This document shows, piece after piece, positions 21,395 through 30,432 of a stretch of DNA of 64,000 bases. The stretch's first letter is position 1, and each line of letters starts with the position of its first letter. The notes beneath the pieces were generated by a model. It saw only the letters and a program-made list of their open reading frames with translations. It did not search any database and was not told the DNA's origin. Made by a program: the position numbers and the translations under genes. Origin of the DNA: Giesbergeria anulus (GTDB taxonomy: Bacteria > Pseudomonadota > Gammaproteobacteria > Burkholderiales > Burkholderiaceae_C); assembly GCF_900111115.1 (NCBI RefSeq), contig NZ_FOGD01000001.1:614910-678909 (forward strand). The letters run 5' to 3'.

Positions 21395-22081
21395 ATGATG
21401 TATCGCATGATCCGCCGCTCATTTTTGACTACTGCCACCGCCGCCTGTGCCCTGCTGGCATCAGGCGCACATGCCGGTGCCCATGACGACTTTTTCAGGG
21501 CTATCCACCGTGATGACGGCGACACACTGCAAACCTTGTTGCGCCGGGGCATGGACCCCAACACTCGCAACAACAAAGGGCAAACAGGCCTCGTACTGGC
21601 GTTGCAACTGGGTTCTTTGCGCGCTTTCGCTGTGTTGGTGGCTGCACCCCGTGTCAATGTAGAAGTGCGCAACGTCCACGGTGAAAGCCCGCTGATGATG
21701 GCCGCCTTGCAAGGACATCTAGATGCCGCTCGGCTATTGATTGAACGCGGCGCCGATGTCAATAAACCCGGCTGGACGCCGCTGCACTATGCCGCCTCTA
21801 AAGACCAGCCAGCGCAGGAGCAAATAGTGGCGTTGCTGCTGGAGGAGCATGCCTATATTGATGCCGCCTCGCCCAACGACACCACGCCCTTGATGATGGC
21901 AGCGCAATACGGCAGCATGGCCGTACTGCACCTGCTCCTTGATGAGGGGGCCGACCCGTTACTCAAAAACCAACTCGGCCTGCGTGCTGTCGATTTTGCT
22001 GCACGGGGGCAGCGCCCGGACAGCGTGGCACTGCTACAAGCGGCAGTGCGCCAGCACCAGCCCAACCCTGGGCAGTGGTAG
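21395..22081 (+). CDS. Secreted ankyrin-repeat protein
   Basis: A 228-aa exported ankyrin protein of unknown partner. The N-terminus ([23 protein letters not shown]) is a Sec signal peptide with cleavage likely after AHA. The mature part is about five ankyrin repeats, seen as [68 protein letters not shown] and a final degenerate unit. Start codons at 21395, 21398 and 21407 are all possible; an AGGT lies 7-10 bases upstream of the first two. The frame continues antisense through rpsB but that is not coding. It converges with the ImmA/IrrE-like gene 16 bases away. Confidence 0.88.
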   Translation: MMYRMIRRSFLTTATAACALLASGAHAGAHDDFFRAIHRDDGDTLQTLLRRGMDPNTRNNKGQTGLVLALQLGSLRAFAVLVAAPRVNVEVRNVHGESPLMMAALQGHLDAARLLIERGADVNKPGWTPLHYAASKDQPAQEQIVALLLEEHAYIDAASPNDTTPLMMAAQYGSMAVLHLLLDEGADPLLKNQLGLRAVDFAARGQRPDSVALLQAAVRQHQPNPGQW

Positions 22082-22097
22082 GCGTACACAGCCGCCT

Positions 22098-22625
22098 TTA
22101 ATCGGCGTCAATCCAGTGCCACGGATCGCGCTGCAAAGCCAGTGGACGGTTAAAGTGCAGGCTTAGATCGGCCATGCGCTGCTTGACCAGAATGGGCGGC
22201 ACTTCAAACAGGCGCGCCAAATCGTCCAAATCGGCCATGCGCAACTCCTGCACACGCTGGCGCAAAGCGTCGCCGGGCATGAGCAGCGCCAAGGCAAATT
22301 GATTGGCTTCGGTTTCGCTGCGCTGGTGGGCGTTAACGCCAAAATTGTCCGATACATCAATCAGGCGCTGGTGCCCTGGCCGCAGATGGTGCAAGGCCAC
22401 ATGGCCCAAAGCATGGGCCACACCATAGCGTTGGCGCACAACGCTTTGCGCTTTACCAAGGGTGATAATGGCCTGATTTTGCAGGCTAATATCTAGCTGC
22501 GCACAGGCTTGCAGCGTATCGCTCAGGCGCACGGCAATACCCATGCTGCGAGCGATGCGCGCTAGATTGACTGGTACCGATTGATCCCAGTGGAGTTTCA
22601 GGATGCCTTCCGCGAACATGGCCAT
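22098..22625 (-). CDS. ImmA/IrrE-family protein with altered zinc motif (HALGH)
   Basis: A 175-aa cytoplasmic protein with the fold of ImmA/IrrE metallopeptidases, which normally cleave XRE-type repressors. The family motif HExxH reads HALGH here (residues 71-75), so the catalytic glutamate is alanine (codon GCT), while both histidines and the downstream ETEANQFALALLMP segment with the third ligand (about Glu106) are kept. It may bind metal but should not cleave. No XRE repressor gene is beside it. It starts 38 bases after the TerB-like gene on the same strand and may be co-transcribed. Confidence 0.8.
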   Translation of the reverse strand: MAMFAEGILKLHWDQSVPVNLARIARSMGIAVRLSDTLQACAQLDISLQNQAIITLGKAQSVVRQRYGVAHALGHVALHHLRPGHQRLIDVSDNFGVNAHQRSETEANQFALALLMPGDALRQRVQELRMADLDDLARLFEVPPILVKQRMADLSLHFNRPLALQRDPWHWIDAD

Positions 22626-22663
22626 AGGGCTGCATTATCCCAGCCCCAGCCATGCACAAAAAC

Positions 22664-23176
22664 TTAGGAGGGCAGCGACAACTTGACTTGGTAGCTAGGG
22701 TCGTTTTTGGGGTGGCTTTGGTTGGTAAACACCGTGCGGTCGTTTTTGAGCACAATGATCTCAAAGAAGGGGCGGAAACGTGCTTCCGAGACCCCAAACG
22801 CTTGCAAGAACTTGCCAAACAGCGCCTGCTCTTCTGGCTCAGGCTGACCATCCGCGAGCGATGAGTCGATCAGGTTAACCAACATGCACATCTTTTGCGC
22901 ATCACTCAGCAGCGGTGCTGCTTCTTGCAAGAAGGTGTCAATCGAGTTTTTGCGACGGTATTTCACTGCGCTATCGAGCAACGCTTGGTTTTGCGCGCCC
23001 ACACCAATGGAACCATTGCCTTGATCGGAGCCGCCCAACACTGACAGTAGATGGCCAATTTCTTCATGATCAATCTCGCCATCGGCAGACATCATGTAGA
23101 TCAGGCTGGTGGCAAAAGCCAAGTGGGGCGTCATTTTGTCGCCCGAATCGCTCTTGAACATGTCAAACAGACCCAT
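22664..23176 (-). CDS. TerB-like domain protein
   Basis: A 170-aa soluble protein starting MGLFDMFKSD at an ATG preceded by a strong AAGGAG eight bases away. The open frame to 23335 is not supported. Residues about 18-150 resemble the TerB/DjlA N-terminal helical domain, with the acidic loop MSADGEIDHEEIG typical of the metal-binding part. The function is not known; TerB-type proteins are linked to tellurite response or envelope stress, but nothing else from a ter operon is present. It is divergent from the histidine phosphatase gene. Confidence 0.8.
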   Translation of the reverse strand: MGLFDMFKSDSGDKMTPHLAFATSLIYMMSADGEIDHEEIGHLLSVLGGSDQGNGSIGVGAQNQALLDSAVKYRRKNSIDTFLQEAAPLLSDAQKMCMLVNLIDSSLADGQPEPEEQALFGKFLQAFGVSEARFRPFFEIIVLKNDRTVFTNQSHPKNDPSYQVKLSLPS

Positions 23177-23247
23177 TGTGCTTACTCCTTGAAAACAAGT
23201 GGACCAAAAAACCGTACCGCTTTCACTACGGTGCCGGGGTGCGTTGC

Positions 23248-23275
23248 AGTGTACCCAAGGAGACCACGTAAACAA
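23248..23275 (-). promoter_or_regulatory. Candidate sigma-70 promoter of the TerB-like gene
   Basis: TTGTTT (-35, plus-strand 23270-23275) and TACACT (-10, 23248-23253) with a 16-base spacer on the minus strand, about 75 bases upstream of the ATG. A nested inverted repeat lies immediately upstream. Confidence 0.4.
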
Positions 23276-23276
23276 C

Positions 23277-23310
23277 CTGAATCCCTGTAAGTTGCAGGAG
23301 ATTGATTCAG
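23277..23310. repeat. Nested inverted repeat in the divergent intergenic region
   Basis: CTGAATC (23277-23283) pairs with GATTCAG (23304-23310), and inside them CCTG (23284-23287) pairs with CAGG (23295-23298). It lies between the divergent TerB-like and histidine phosphatase genes, so it could be a shared operator or a cruciform. No known regulator site is recognised. Confidence 0.45.
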
Positions 23311-23375
23311 TACACTTTGCGTTGTTACAAATCACACTAGCTAGAGCTGGCCGGCCCTAAGCACAAGGAATATTT

Positions 23376-24074
23376 ATGCACAACACAACTACAAGACATT
23401 GCTCCAGCGCCTTGGGACGGCTCTGTCTTGGGGTGTTGACGGCCCTGCTGACCACAGGCGGCGTTTGGGCCGCCGATGTGCAGGCCCCTACCGCCACGCG
23501 CTTTCAGGTAGTAAAAGCAGACAAAGAACACATTGAACTCTTGCGCCGGGGTGGTTTGGTGGTTTACATGCGCCACGGTGCCACCGATGCGCGCTTTCCA
23601 GACCAAATTCCGGTCAAGCTTGACCATTGCGCCAACCAGCGCCCTCTGACGGATGCTGGCCGCGCCCAGCTCGATCAAATTGGGAGCTTTGTACGCAGCA
23701 TTCGCGTTCCGTATACCACCGTCATCAGCAGCCCCTTTTGCCGGGCGCAAGAAAGCGCAGAACGCGTTTTTGGCAAACCAATAGAGGTAGACCTGATGCT
23801 GCGCTATACCGCCACTATGCCTGCATCTGAGAAAAAACCCGCTGTGGCCCGCACCCGGCATTGGCTGTCTGAGAAGGTAGCCGAAGCTGGCACCAACCGC
23901 GTGGTGGTAGCCCACGGCCCCAACATTGCCGAGCTGATGGACTACCTGCCGCCCGAAGCGACGCTGGTTATTTTTCGCCCACTGGGCAGTGCTGCCGAAC
24001 CCAGTTTTGAATACATTGCCAGCATAGAGGCTAAACACTGGCCTGAGCTATTGATGCAACTGGGGGCACCATGA
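23376..24074 (+). CDS. Periplasmic histidine phosphatase superfamily protein
   Basis: A 232-aa exported member of the phosphoglycerate mutase-like (branch 1) superfamily. A Sec signal peptide ends near residue 32 (VWA/AD). The phosphate-accepting motif is VVYMRHGATD (Arg66, His67, Gly68), and the second histidine lies in VVVAHGPNIAEL. SSPFCRAQESAE supplies the conserved Arg. AAGGAA sits five bases before the ATG. Its stop overlaps the start of the next gene (ATGA), so the phosphatase is translationally coupled to a membrane c-di-GMP protein. The substrate is unknown. Confidence 0.88.
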   Translation: MHNTTTRHCSSALGRLCLGVLTALLTTGGVWAADVQAPTATRFQVVKADKEHIELLRRGGLVVYMRHGATDARFPDQIPVKLDHCANQRPLTDAGRAQLDQIGSFVRSIRVPYTTVISSPFCRAQESAERVFGKPIEVDLMLRYTATMPASEKKPAVARTRHWLSEKVAEAGTNRVVVAHGPNIAELMDYLPPEATLVIFRPLGSAAEPSFEYIASIEAKHWPELLMQLGAP

Positions 24075-26218
24075 ACACGGGACGCCGATTACAGTTGTTC
24101 CTGCTACTGCCAATGGCACTGGTGGTGCTGGTGGCTTTGTTGGTGTTTTATGGTGCCTTGGCCAGTATGCGCCAGCAATTTGAGCTGGCCCACAGCGCGC
24201 AGCATAAGGATTTGGAGGGGATGGCCAGTGCCGCTAGCTTCTCGCGTGACATCGGCTTGATAGAAGAACGCACCTCTGCGGCGTTAGAAGGTGCGATCAA
24301 CGGCTCGCTCAATGAGTTGCAGCTCTACCGTATGCACACTGCAATTGTCAATGACTTGGACGTTTTGGGCAAGCAGGTAGAGCAACTTACCCAATCGGCA
24401 GCGCTCGTGCTTGACGCCAACCAAGGCAGTACCAACAGCTTACAACAAGAATTTGAACTGTATCGGCGTTTTGTCGTCATGTCTACCGATGTGCTAGCCG
24501 TCGATCCCAGCGTAGCACGTGATTTCTTGAACCAAGCACGGCAACATTTTCGGGATTTTTCTATATTCTCCAGCCGCCTTAGCATCTTGCTAGCCCAGCG
24601 TGCGCAAGAGCGCAATCTGGCCCAATTCCATGCCTTTACCCACATGGCCCAGCAGCTGTGGTGGCTGGGTTTGGCTGCCGTGTGTGTACTGCTGCTGGTC
24701 AGTTACCTGTTAGCTCGACGTGCCAGCCACGCACTTATCGACATTGCAGACGCGTTGCACACCTTGGCGGGCAGCCAGCACAAAGAGATTCCGTTGCCAC
24801 GCCTAGAAGCCATGCACGACAAAGACTCCGGTGAACTAGGGCGCTTGGCTGGGGCCGTGCTGGTGTTTCGCAACGCCATTGAGCGCCAACGCCAAGCTGA
24901 GGAACAAGCACACCAGCTTGCTTTTTATGATGTGCTCACCCAACTGCCCAACCGCCGTATGCTGATGGAGCGGCTCAAGCTAGCCTTGGATGGCTGTGCA
25001 CGCAGCGACCATCATGGGGCTGTGGTGTTGCTCGATCTGGATAGCTTTAAGCGCATCAACGATGCACGCGGCCACAGTGTGGGAGATCAATTACTACAAC
25101 AGGTAGCCCAGCGCTTGGCCCAAACAGTGCGTGCCAACGACACCGTCGCCAGACTCGATGGCGACAAATTCGGCTTTGTGCTGGCCGCCCTGAGCCACCA
25201 ATCTCAACAGGCAGCCAATGAAGCCGAGCAGGTAGTGCTGGAATGCACGCAAATTTTGGCCCAGCCAGTGCAATTGGAAGGGCAAACCTACTTTATCAGT
25301 GCCAGCATCGGCATCACCCTGTTTGATGCACAACGCCAAAGCCTTGATGAGCTGCTCAAACAGGCAGAGGCAGCTATGTACCGAGCCAAAAATGAAGGGC
25401 GTAACACCTACCGTTTTTATGACCCACAAATCCAAGCCCACCTAGACGCCAAGGTCAGCCTCGAAGCAGACTTGCGCTTAGCGGTAGAGCAAGAACAGTT
25501 GTGCCTGTTCTACCAATTGCAGGTCGATGAGCAAGACCATATGCAGGGCGTCGAAGCCTTGGTGCGCTGGATTCATCCCAACAAGGGCATGGTCTCGCCC
25601 GCGCAATTTATTCCGCTGGCCGAAGAATCCGACCTGATTTTGCCGATTGGCCATTGGGTGCTAGAGACCGCCTGCCGCCAACTGAGCCAATGGGCGCGCC
25701 AGCCAGAGCGCGCCCACTTAAGCATTGCCGTCAATGTGAGCGCACGGCAATTTCGCCAGCACGACTTTGTGCAACGTGTACAGGCCGTGCTCGCCGCCAC
25801 CGGCGCGCCACCCCAAACCCTCAAGCTCGAACTGACGGAGAGTTTGGTGCTAGAAAACGTTGAGGCCACCATTGCCAAAATGCTGGCGCTGCGTGCAGTG
25901 GGGGTACGCTTTTCGATGGATGACTTTGGCACCGGCTACTCATCTTTGCAATACCTCAAGCGCCTACCACTCGACCAACTCAAGATCGAGCAATCATTTG
26001 TGCGTGACATCACCACCGACCCTGACGATGCCGTGATTGTGCAAACCATCATTGCAATGGGCCGAGCCTTGCGTCTCGAAGTGATTGCCGAAGGGGTAGA
26101 AACCCGCGAGCAGCAGGCATTTTTGCGCACCCAAGGCTGCTTGGCCTACCAAGGCTATCTGTTTGGCAAGCCTATCCCCATCGAACAACTAGAGCCGCAA
26201 CTGCCCAGCCCGACATAA
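24071..26218 (+). CDS. Membrane GGDEF-EAL protein, probable c-di-GMP phosphodiesterase
   Basis: A 715-aa inner-membrane protein. A membrane helix (about 8-30), a periplasmic helical sensory region (about 31-195), a second helix (about 197-217) and a HAMP-like linker lead to GGDEF (about 280-445) and EAL (about 460-710). The GGDEF signature has decayed to DGDKF (25157-25171), with the key Glu replaced by Lys, so cyclase activity is unlikely. The EAL domain is intact (VEALVRW, ELTES, DDFGTGYSS, VIAEGVE), so it should degrade c-di-GMP, perhaps with the GGDEF part as a GTP sensor. It overlaps the upstream phosphatase gene by four bases, which suggests the phosphatase acts on its input. Confidence 0.93.
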   Translation: MNTGRRLQLFLLLPMALVVLVALLVFYGALASMRQQFELAHSAQHKDLEGMASAASFSRDIGLIEERTSAALEGAINGSLNELQLYRMHTAIVNDLDVLGKQVEQLTQSAALVLDANQGSTNSLQQEFELYRRFVVMSTDVLAVDPSVARDFLNQARQHFRDFSIFSSRLSILLAQRAQERNLAQFHAFTHMAQQLWWLGLAAVCVLLLVSYLLARRASHALIDIADALHTLAGSQHKEIPLPRLEAMHDKDSGELGRLAGAVLVFRNAIERQRQAEEQAHQLAFYDVLTQLPNRRMLMERLKLALDGCARSDHHGAVVLLDLDSFKRINDARGHSVGDQLLQQVAQRLAQTVRANDTVARLDGDKFGFVLAALSHQSQQAANEAEQVVLECTQILAQPVQLEGQTYFISASIGITLFDAQRQSLDELLKQAEAAMYRAKNEGRNTYRFYDPQIQAHLDAKVSLEADLRLAVEQEQLCLFYQLQVDEQDHMQGVEALVRWIHPNKGMVSPAQFIPLAEESDLILPIGHWVLETACRQLSQWARQPERAHLSIAVNVSARQFRQHDFVQRVQAVLAATGAPPQTLKLELTESLVLENVEATIAKMLALRAVGVRFSMDDFGTGYSSLQYLKRLPLDQLKIEQSFVRDITTDPDDAVIVQTIIAMGRALRLEVIAEGVETREQQAFLRTQGCLAYQGYLFGKPIPIEQLEPQLPSPT

Positions 26219-26238
26219 ATTCCTCTGCACCATCCCCG

Positions 26239-27303
26239 TCAAGGGGGCGGTGAACGGCTGTTGTTTTCGGCGGCAAAAATATCCCAAGTAGCCATAAACA
26301 GGGCTGCAATCACCGGGCCAATGACAAAGCCATTGAGGCCCAGCAACGCCATGCCGCCCAAGGTCGAGATCAGCACCACGTAGTCGGGCATTTTGGTATC
26401 TTTACCCACCAAAATCGGGCGCAGCACGTTGTCCACCAACCCAATCACACCCACGCCAAAGGCGGCCAAGATCAGCGCCTTGCTGGTAGCGCCCACGGCC
26501 AAAAAATACAGTGCCACAGGCCCCCAAATCAGCCCAGCTCCCACCGCAGGCAGCAGGGATAAGAAGGCCATCAGCACGCCCCAAAGCACTGCGCCTTGGA
26601 TGCCCAGCACGCCAAAAATAAAGCCACCCAGCATCCCTTGCGATGCCGCCACCATCACGTTGCCTTTGACCGTCGCCCGGATCACGGTAGTAAATTTGCT
26701 CACCAGATGGCGCTTGTGCGCCTCATTGAGGGGCACTGCATCGCGCACCCGTGCCACCAAAACAGCGCCGTCGCGTAGCAGAAAAAACAGCAGATACAGC
26801 ATGATGCCCACGCTGATTAAAAACTGAAACGTATTTTGGCCAATATTGAACGCACGGGTAGCAATCAACTGACTGGCCTGCACGGCCACCGCCGACAGTT
26901 TGCGCTGCACAGCGTCCATGCTGGTCAACTCTAAGCGTGCCAACAAGTCTACCGCCCAAGCGGGTAAGGCCCCAATGATTTGCTTGAAATAAGCACCCAG
27001 ATCAAGCTCTCCCGAACGCAGCAGATCGTAAATATGGGTAGCTTGTTGAATCAAGGACAGACTGAGCAGCGTCATGGGCAAAATGACCACCAACAAACAC
27101 AGGCCCAGCATGAGCAGCGCTACCAAATTGGGGTACTGCGGTAGCCGCTGCAACAGACGCCGATGCAGAGGTGCAAACAAAATAGCCAACACTACGCCCC
27201 AGAACACCGCATCGTAAAACGGCCACAGCACCGCTGCAAAGGCCAGTGAGGCACAGACCAGCAGAAATAAAAAAGTTTTGTGCTGTAGTGAGGAGGAATT
27301 CAT
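26239..27303 (-). CDS. AI-2E family transporter
   Basis: Inner-membrane protein of 354 aa with about eight hydrophobic helices, of the family that includes YdiK, PerM and TqsA. The substrate cannot be told from sequence; members export small molecules or exchange ions. I chose the ATG at 27303 (MNSSSLQHKTFLFLLV) by family fit. A TTG at 27342 with AGGAG six bases upstream is an alternative adding 13 residues. The conserved late segment GPVALYFLAVG then LVDNVLRPILVGKDTKMPD is typical. It diverges from sucA. Confidence 0.87.
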   Translation of the reverse strand: MNSSSLQHKTFLFLLVCASLAFAAVLWPFYDAVFWGVVLAILFAPLHRRLLQRLPQYPNLVALLMLGLCLLVVILPMTLLSLSLIQQATHIYDLLRSGELDLGAYFKQIIGALPAWAVDLLARLELTSMDAVQRKLSAVAVQASQLIATRAFNIGQNTFQFLISVGIMLYLLFFLLRDGAVLVARVRDAVPLNEAHKRHLVSKFTTVIRATVKGNVMVAASQGMLGGFIFGVLGIQGAVLWGVLMAFLSLLPAVGAGLIWGPVALYFLAVGATSKALILAAFGVGVIGLVDNVLRPILVGKDTKMPDYVVLISTLGGMALLGLNGFVIGPVIAALFMATWDIFAAENNSRSPPP

Positions 27304-27504
27304 GCGCAGTAGTCCGATCAAGTGGCCCAATGTACGCCACAAGGGAAACTCCTAGCAGGCGAGCAGGGGTTTTCAGTGGCACAATCTGGGGTGAACAGGC
27401 CCTTCCCAGCCACAGTCGCATCCGCCAATCGGTTCAGCCGTGTCGCGGAAGGTTTCTTAAACCAGCTAATGCTTTCTTCAGGAAAGCTGAGGTCAGCGGA
27501 AAAT

Positions 27505-30384
27505 ATGAGCGATAAGACATCCGTCTACCAAGCCTACCAAGGCAACACCTACCTCTTCGGCGGCAATGCGCCTTATGTCGAAGAGATGTACGAGAACTAC
27601 CTCGCCAACCCCGGTAGCGTGCCTGATACATGGCGCGACTACTTCGACGCGCTGCAACATGTGCCCGCCGTCGATGGCTCCAACGCCAAAGACGTTCCAC
27701 ACCTGCCGGTGGTCAATGCCTTTGCCGAGCGCGCCAAACAAGGCGGCACCAAGGTCGTGCTGGCCAGTGGTGCTGATTCCGACTTGGGCCGCAAGCGCAC
27801 CGCCGCGCAGCAATTGATTGCCGCTTACCGCAATGTCGGTCAACGTTGGGCCGATCTTGATCCGCTCAAGCGCACCGAGCGCCCCGCCATTCCTGAGCTA
27901 GAACCATCGTTCTACGGCTTCAGCGACGCTGACCAAGAAACCGTGTTCAACACCAGCAACACGTTCTTCGGCAAAGACAGCATGCCGCTGCGCGAGCTGA
28001 TCAACGCACTGCGCGAAACCTACTGCGGCACCATCGGTGCCGAGTTCATGCACACCACCGACCAGAACCAAAAGCGCTGGTGGCAACAGAAACTCGAAAC
28101 CATCCGTAGCAAGCCCCAATTCAATGCGGACAAGAAAAAGCACATCCTCGACCGCCTGACCGCTGCCGAAGGCCTAGAGCGCTACCTGCACACCAAGTAC
28201 GTCGGCCAAAAGCGCTTCTCGCTCGAAGGTGGCGAAAGCTTCATCGCCGCGATGGACGAGCTGATCCAGCAAGCCGGTGCCAAGGGCGTGCAAGAAATCG
28301 TTATCGGCATGGCCCACCGTGGCCGCCTGAACGTGCTGGTCAACACCTTGGGCAAGCTGCCCAAGGATTTGTTTGCCGAGTTTGACCACACCGCCCCCGA
28401 AGACCTGCCCGCCGGTGACGTTAAATACCACCAAGGTTTTAGCTCCGACGTCTCTACCGCAGGCGGCCCAGTGCATTTGTCGCTGGCCTTTAATCCTTCG
28501 CACTTGGAGATCGTCAACCCCGTGGTTGAAGGCTCGGTGCGCGCTCGTATGGATCGCCGTGGCGATCCCAAGGGTAGCCAAGTGCTGCCCGTGTTGGTAC
28601 ACGGTGATGCCGCCTTTGGCGGTCAAGGCGTGAACCAAGAAACGCTGGCCTTGTCTGAAACCCGTGGCTACAGCACCGGCGGCACCGTCCATCTGATTAT
28701 CAACAACCAGATTGGCTTTACCACCTCTGACCCCCGCGACATGCGCTCGACGCTGTACTGCACCGACATCGTCAAGATGATCGAGTCGCCCGTGCTGCAC
28801 GTCAATGGTGATGACCCAGAAGCCGTGGTTTTGGCCATGCAATTGGCGCTCGAATTCCGCATGGAGTTCCGCAAAGACATCGTTTTGGACATCATTTGCT
28901 TCCGCAAGCTGGGCCACAACGAGCAAGATACCCCCGCGCTGACCCAGCCGCTGATGTACAAAAAGATCAGCCAGCATCCCGGCACCCGCAAGCTGTACGC
29001 TGACAAGCTGGCCGCACAAGGCTTGGGCGAAACGCTGGGCGACGACATGGTCAAGGCTTACCGTGCTGCAATGGACGCCGGCCAACACACCTCCGATCCA
29101 GTCCTGACCAACTTCAAGAGCAAGTACGCCATTGACTGGTCGCCCTTTGTGGGCAAAAAGTGGACGGACGCTGGCGAAACGGGCATCCCACTGACCGAGT
29201 GGAAGCGCCTGTCCGAAAAGCTCACCACCCTACCTGCCACCCTGACACCACACCAATTGGTGAAAAAGGTCTATGACGACCGCGCCGCAATGGGCCGGGG
29301 CGAGATCAATGTGGACTGGGGCATGGGCGAGCACATGGCGTTTGCCTCGTTGGTAGCCAGCGGCTACCCCGTGCGCCTGTCGGGCGAAGACTGTGGCCGT
29401 GGCACCTTCACGCACCGCCACGCCGTCATTCACGACCAAAACCGCGAAAAGTGGGATACCGGCACCTATGTGCCCCTGCAAAACGTGGCCGAAAACCAAG
29501 CCCCGTTTGTCGTCATTGACTCCATCCTGTCTGAAGAGGCAGTGATGGGCTTTGAATACGGCTACGCCGGTTCTGACCCCAGCTCGCTGGTGATCTGGGA
29601 AGGCCAGTTTGGCGACTTCGCCAACGGCGCCCAAGTGGTGATTGACCAGTTCATCGCCTCTGGTGAAGTCAAGTGGGGCCGTGCCAATGGCCTGACCTTG
29701 ATGCTGCCCCACGGCTACGAAGGCCAAGGCCCAGAGCACAGCTCGGCCCGCGTCGAGCGTTTCTTGCAATTGGCCGCTGATACCAATATGCAGCTGGTGC
29801 AACCCACCACCGCCAGCCAGATTTTCCATGTGCTGCGCCGCCAAATGGTGCGCGATCTGCGCAAGCCCTTGGTCATCTTCACACCCAAATCGCTGCTGCG
29901 TAACAAGGATGCGACCTCGCCGCTGTCTGAGTTCACCTCGGGCATCTTCCAAACTGTGATTGCCGAGCAAGACGAAGCCATCACCAAAAAGGCCGACAAG
30001 GTCAAGCGCGTAGTGGCTTGCTCAGGCAAGGTGTACTACGACTTGGTGAAAAAGCGCGCCGAGAAGGAAATCACCGATGTGGCCATCATCCGCGTTGAAC
30101 AACTCTATCCGTTCCCACACAAAGCCTTTGCTGCGGAACTGAAAAAGTACCCCAACGCCACCGACATCGTCTGGTGCCAAGATGAACCACAAAACCAAGG
30201 CGCTTGGTTCTTCATCCAGCACAACATCCACGAAAACATGCTCGATGGGCAAAAGCTGGGCTACTCGGGTCGCGCTGCCTCGGCATCGCCTGCCGTGGGT
30301 TACTCGCACCTGCACCAAGAACAGCAAAAGGCGCTGGTCGAAGGCGCATTTGCCAAGCTCAAGGGTTTTGTCCTGCCCAAGTAA
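27505..30384 (+). CDS. sucA: 2-oxoglutarate dehydrogenase E1 component
   Basis: Thiamine-diphosphate-dependent E1 subunit that decarboxylates 2-oxoglutarate and passes the succinyl group to the E2 lipoyl arm. The ATG at 27505 (MSDKTSVYQAYQGNTYLFGG) gives 959 aa, the family length; the open frame from 27322 has no family similarity. GMAHRGRLNVLVN, GDAAFGGQGV, INNQIGFTTS and the C-terminal WCQDEPQNQGAW segment are diagnostic. It is followed by odhB 48 bases later, giving the usual TCA-cycle operon. Confidence 0.98.
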   Translation: MSDKTSVYQAYQGNTYLFGGNAPYVEEMYENYLANPGSVPDTWRDYFDALQHVPAVDGSNAKDVPHLPVVNAFAERAKQGGTKVVLASGADSDLGRKRTAAQQLIAAYRNVGQRWADLDPLKRTERPAIPELEPSFYGFSDADQETVFNTSNTFFGKDSMPLRELINALRETYCGTIGAEFMHTTDQNQKRWWQQKLETIRSKPQFNADKKKHILDRLTAAEGLERYLHTKYVGQKRFSLEGGESFIAAMDELIQQAGAKGVQEIVIGMAHRGRLNVLVNTLGKLPKDLFAEFDHTAPEDLPAGDVKYHQGFSSDVSTAGGPVHLSLAFNPSHLEIVNPVVEGSVRARMDRRGDPKGSQVLPVLVHGDAAFGGQGVNQETLALSETRGYSTGGTVHLIINNQIGFTTSDPRDMRSTLYCTDIVKMIESPVLHVNGDDPEAVVLAMQLALEFRMEFRKDIVLDIICFRKLGHNEQDTPALTQPLMYKKISQHPGTRKLYADKLAAQGLGETLGDDMVKAYRAAMDAGQHTSDPVLTNFKSKYAIDWSPFVGKKWTDAGETGIPLTEWKRLSEKLTTLPATLTPHQLVKKVYDDRAAMGRGEINVDWGMGEHMAFASLVASGYPVRLSGEDCGRGTFTHRHAVIHDQNREKWDTGTYVPLQNVAENQAPFVVIDSILSEEAVMGFEYGYAGSDPSSLVIWEGQFGDFANGAQVVIDQFIASGEVKWGRANGLTLMLPHGYEGQGPEHSSARVERFLQLAADTNMQLVQPTTASQIFHVLRRQMVRDLRKPLVIFTPKSLLRNKDATSPLSEFTSGIFQTVIAEQDEAITKKADKVKRVVACSGKVYYDLVKKRAEKEITDVAIIRVEQLYPFPHKAFAAELKKYPNATDIVWCQDEPQNQGAWFFIQHNIHENMLDGQKLGYSGRAASASPAVGYSHLHQEQQKALVEGAFAKLKGFVLPK

Positions 30385-30432
30385 GGTCAGCAACCCGAAT
30401 TCAGAACAAAACCCTTTACCGAAAGAATTGAA

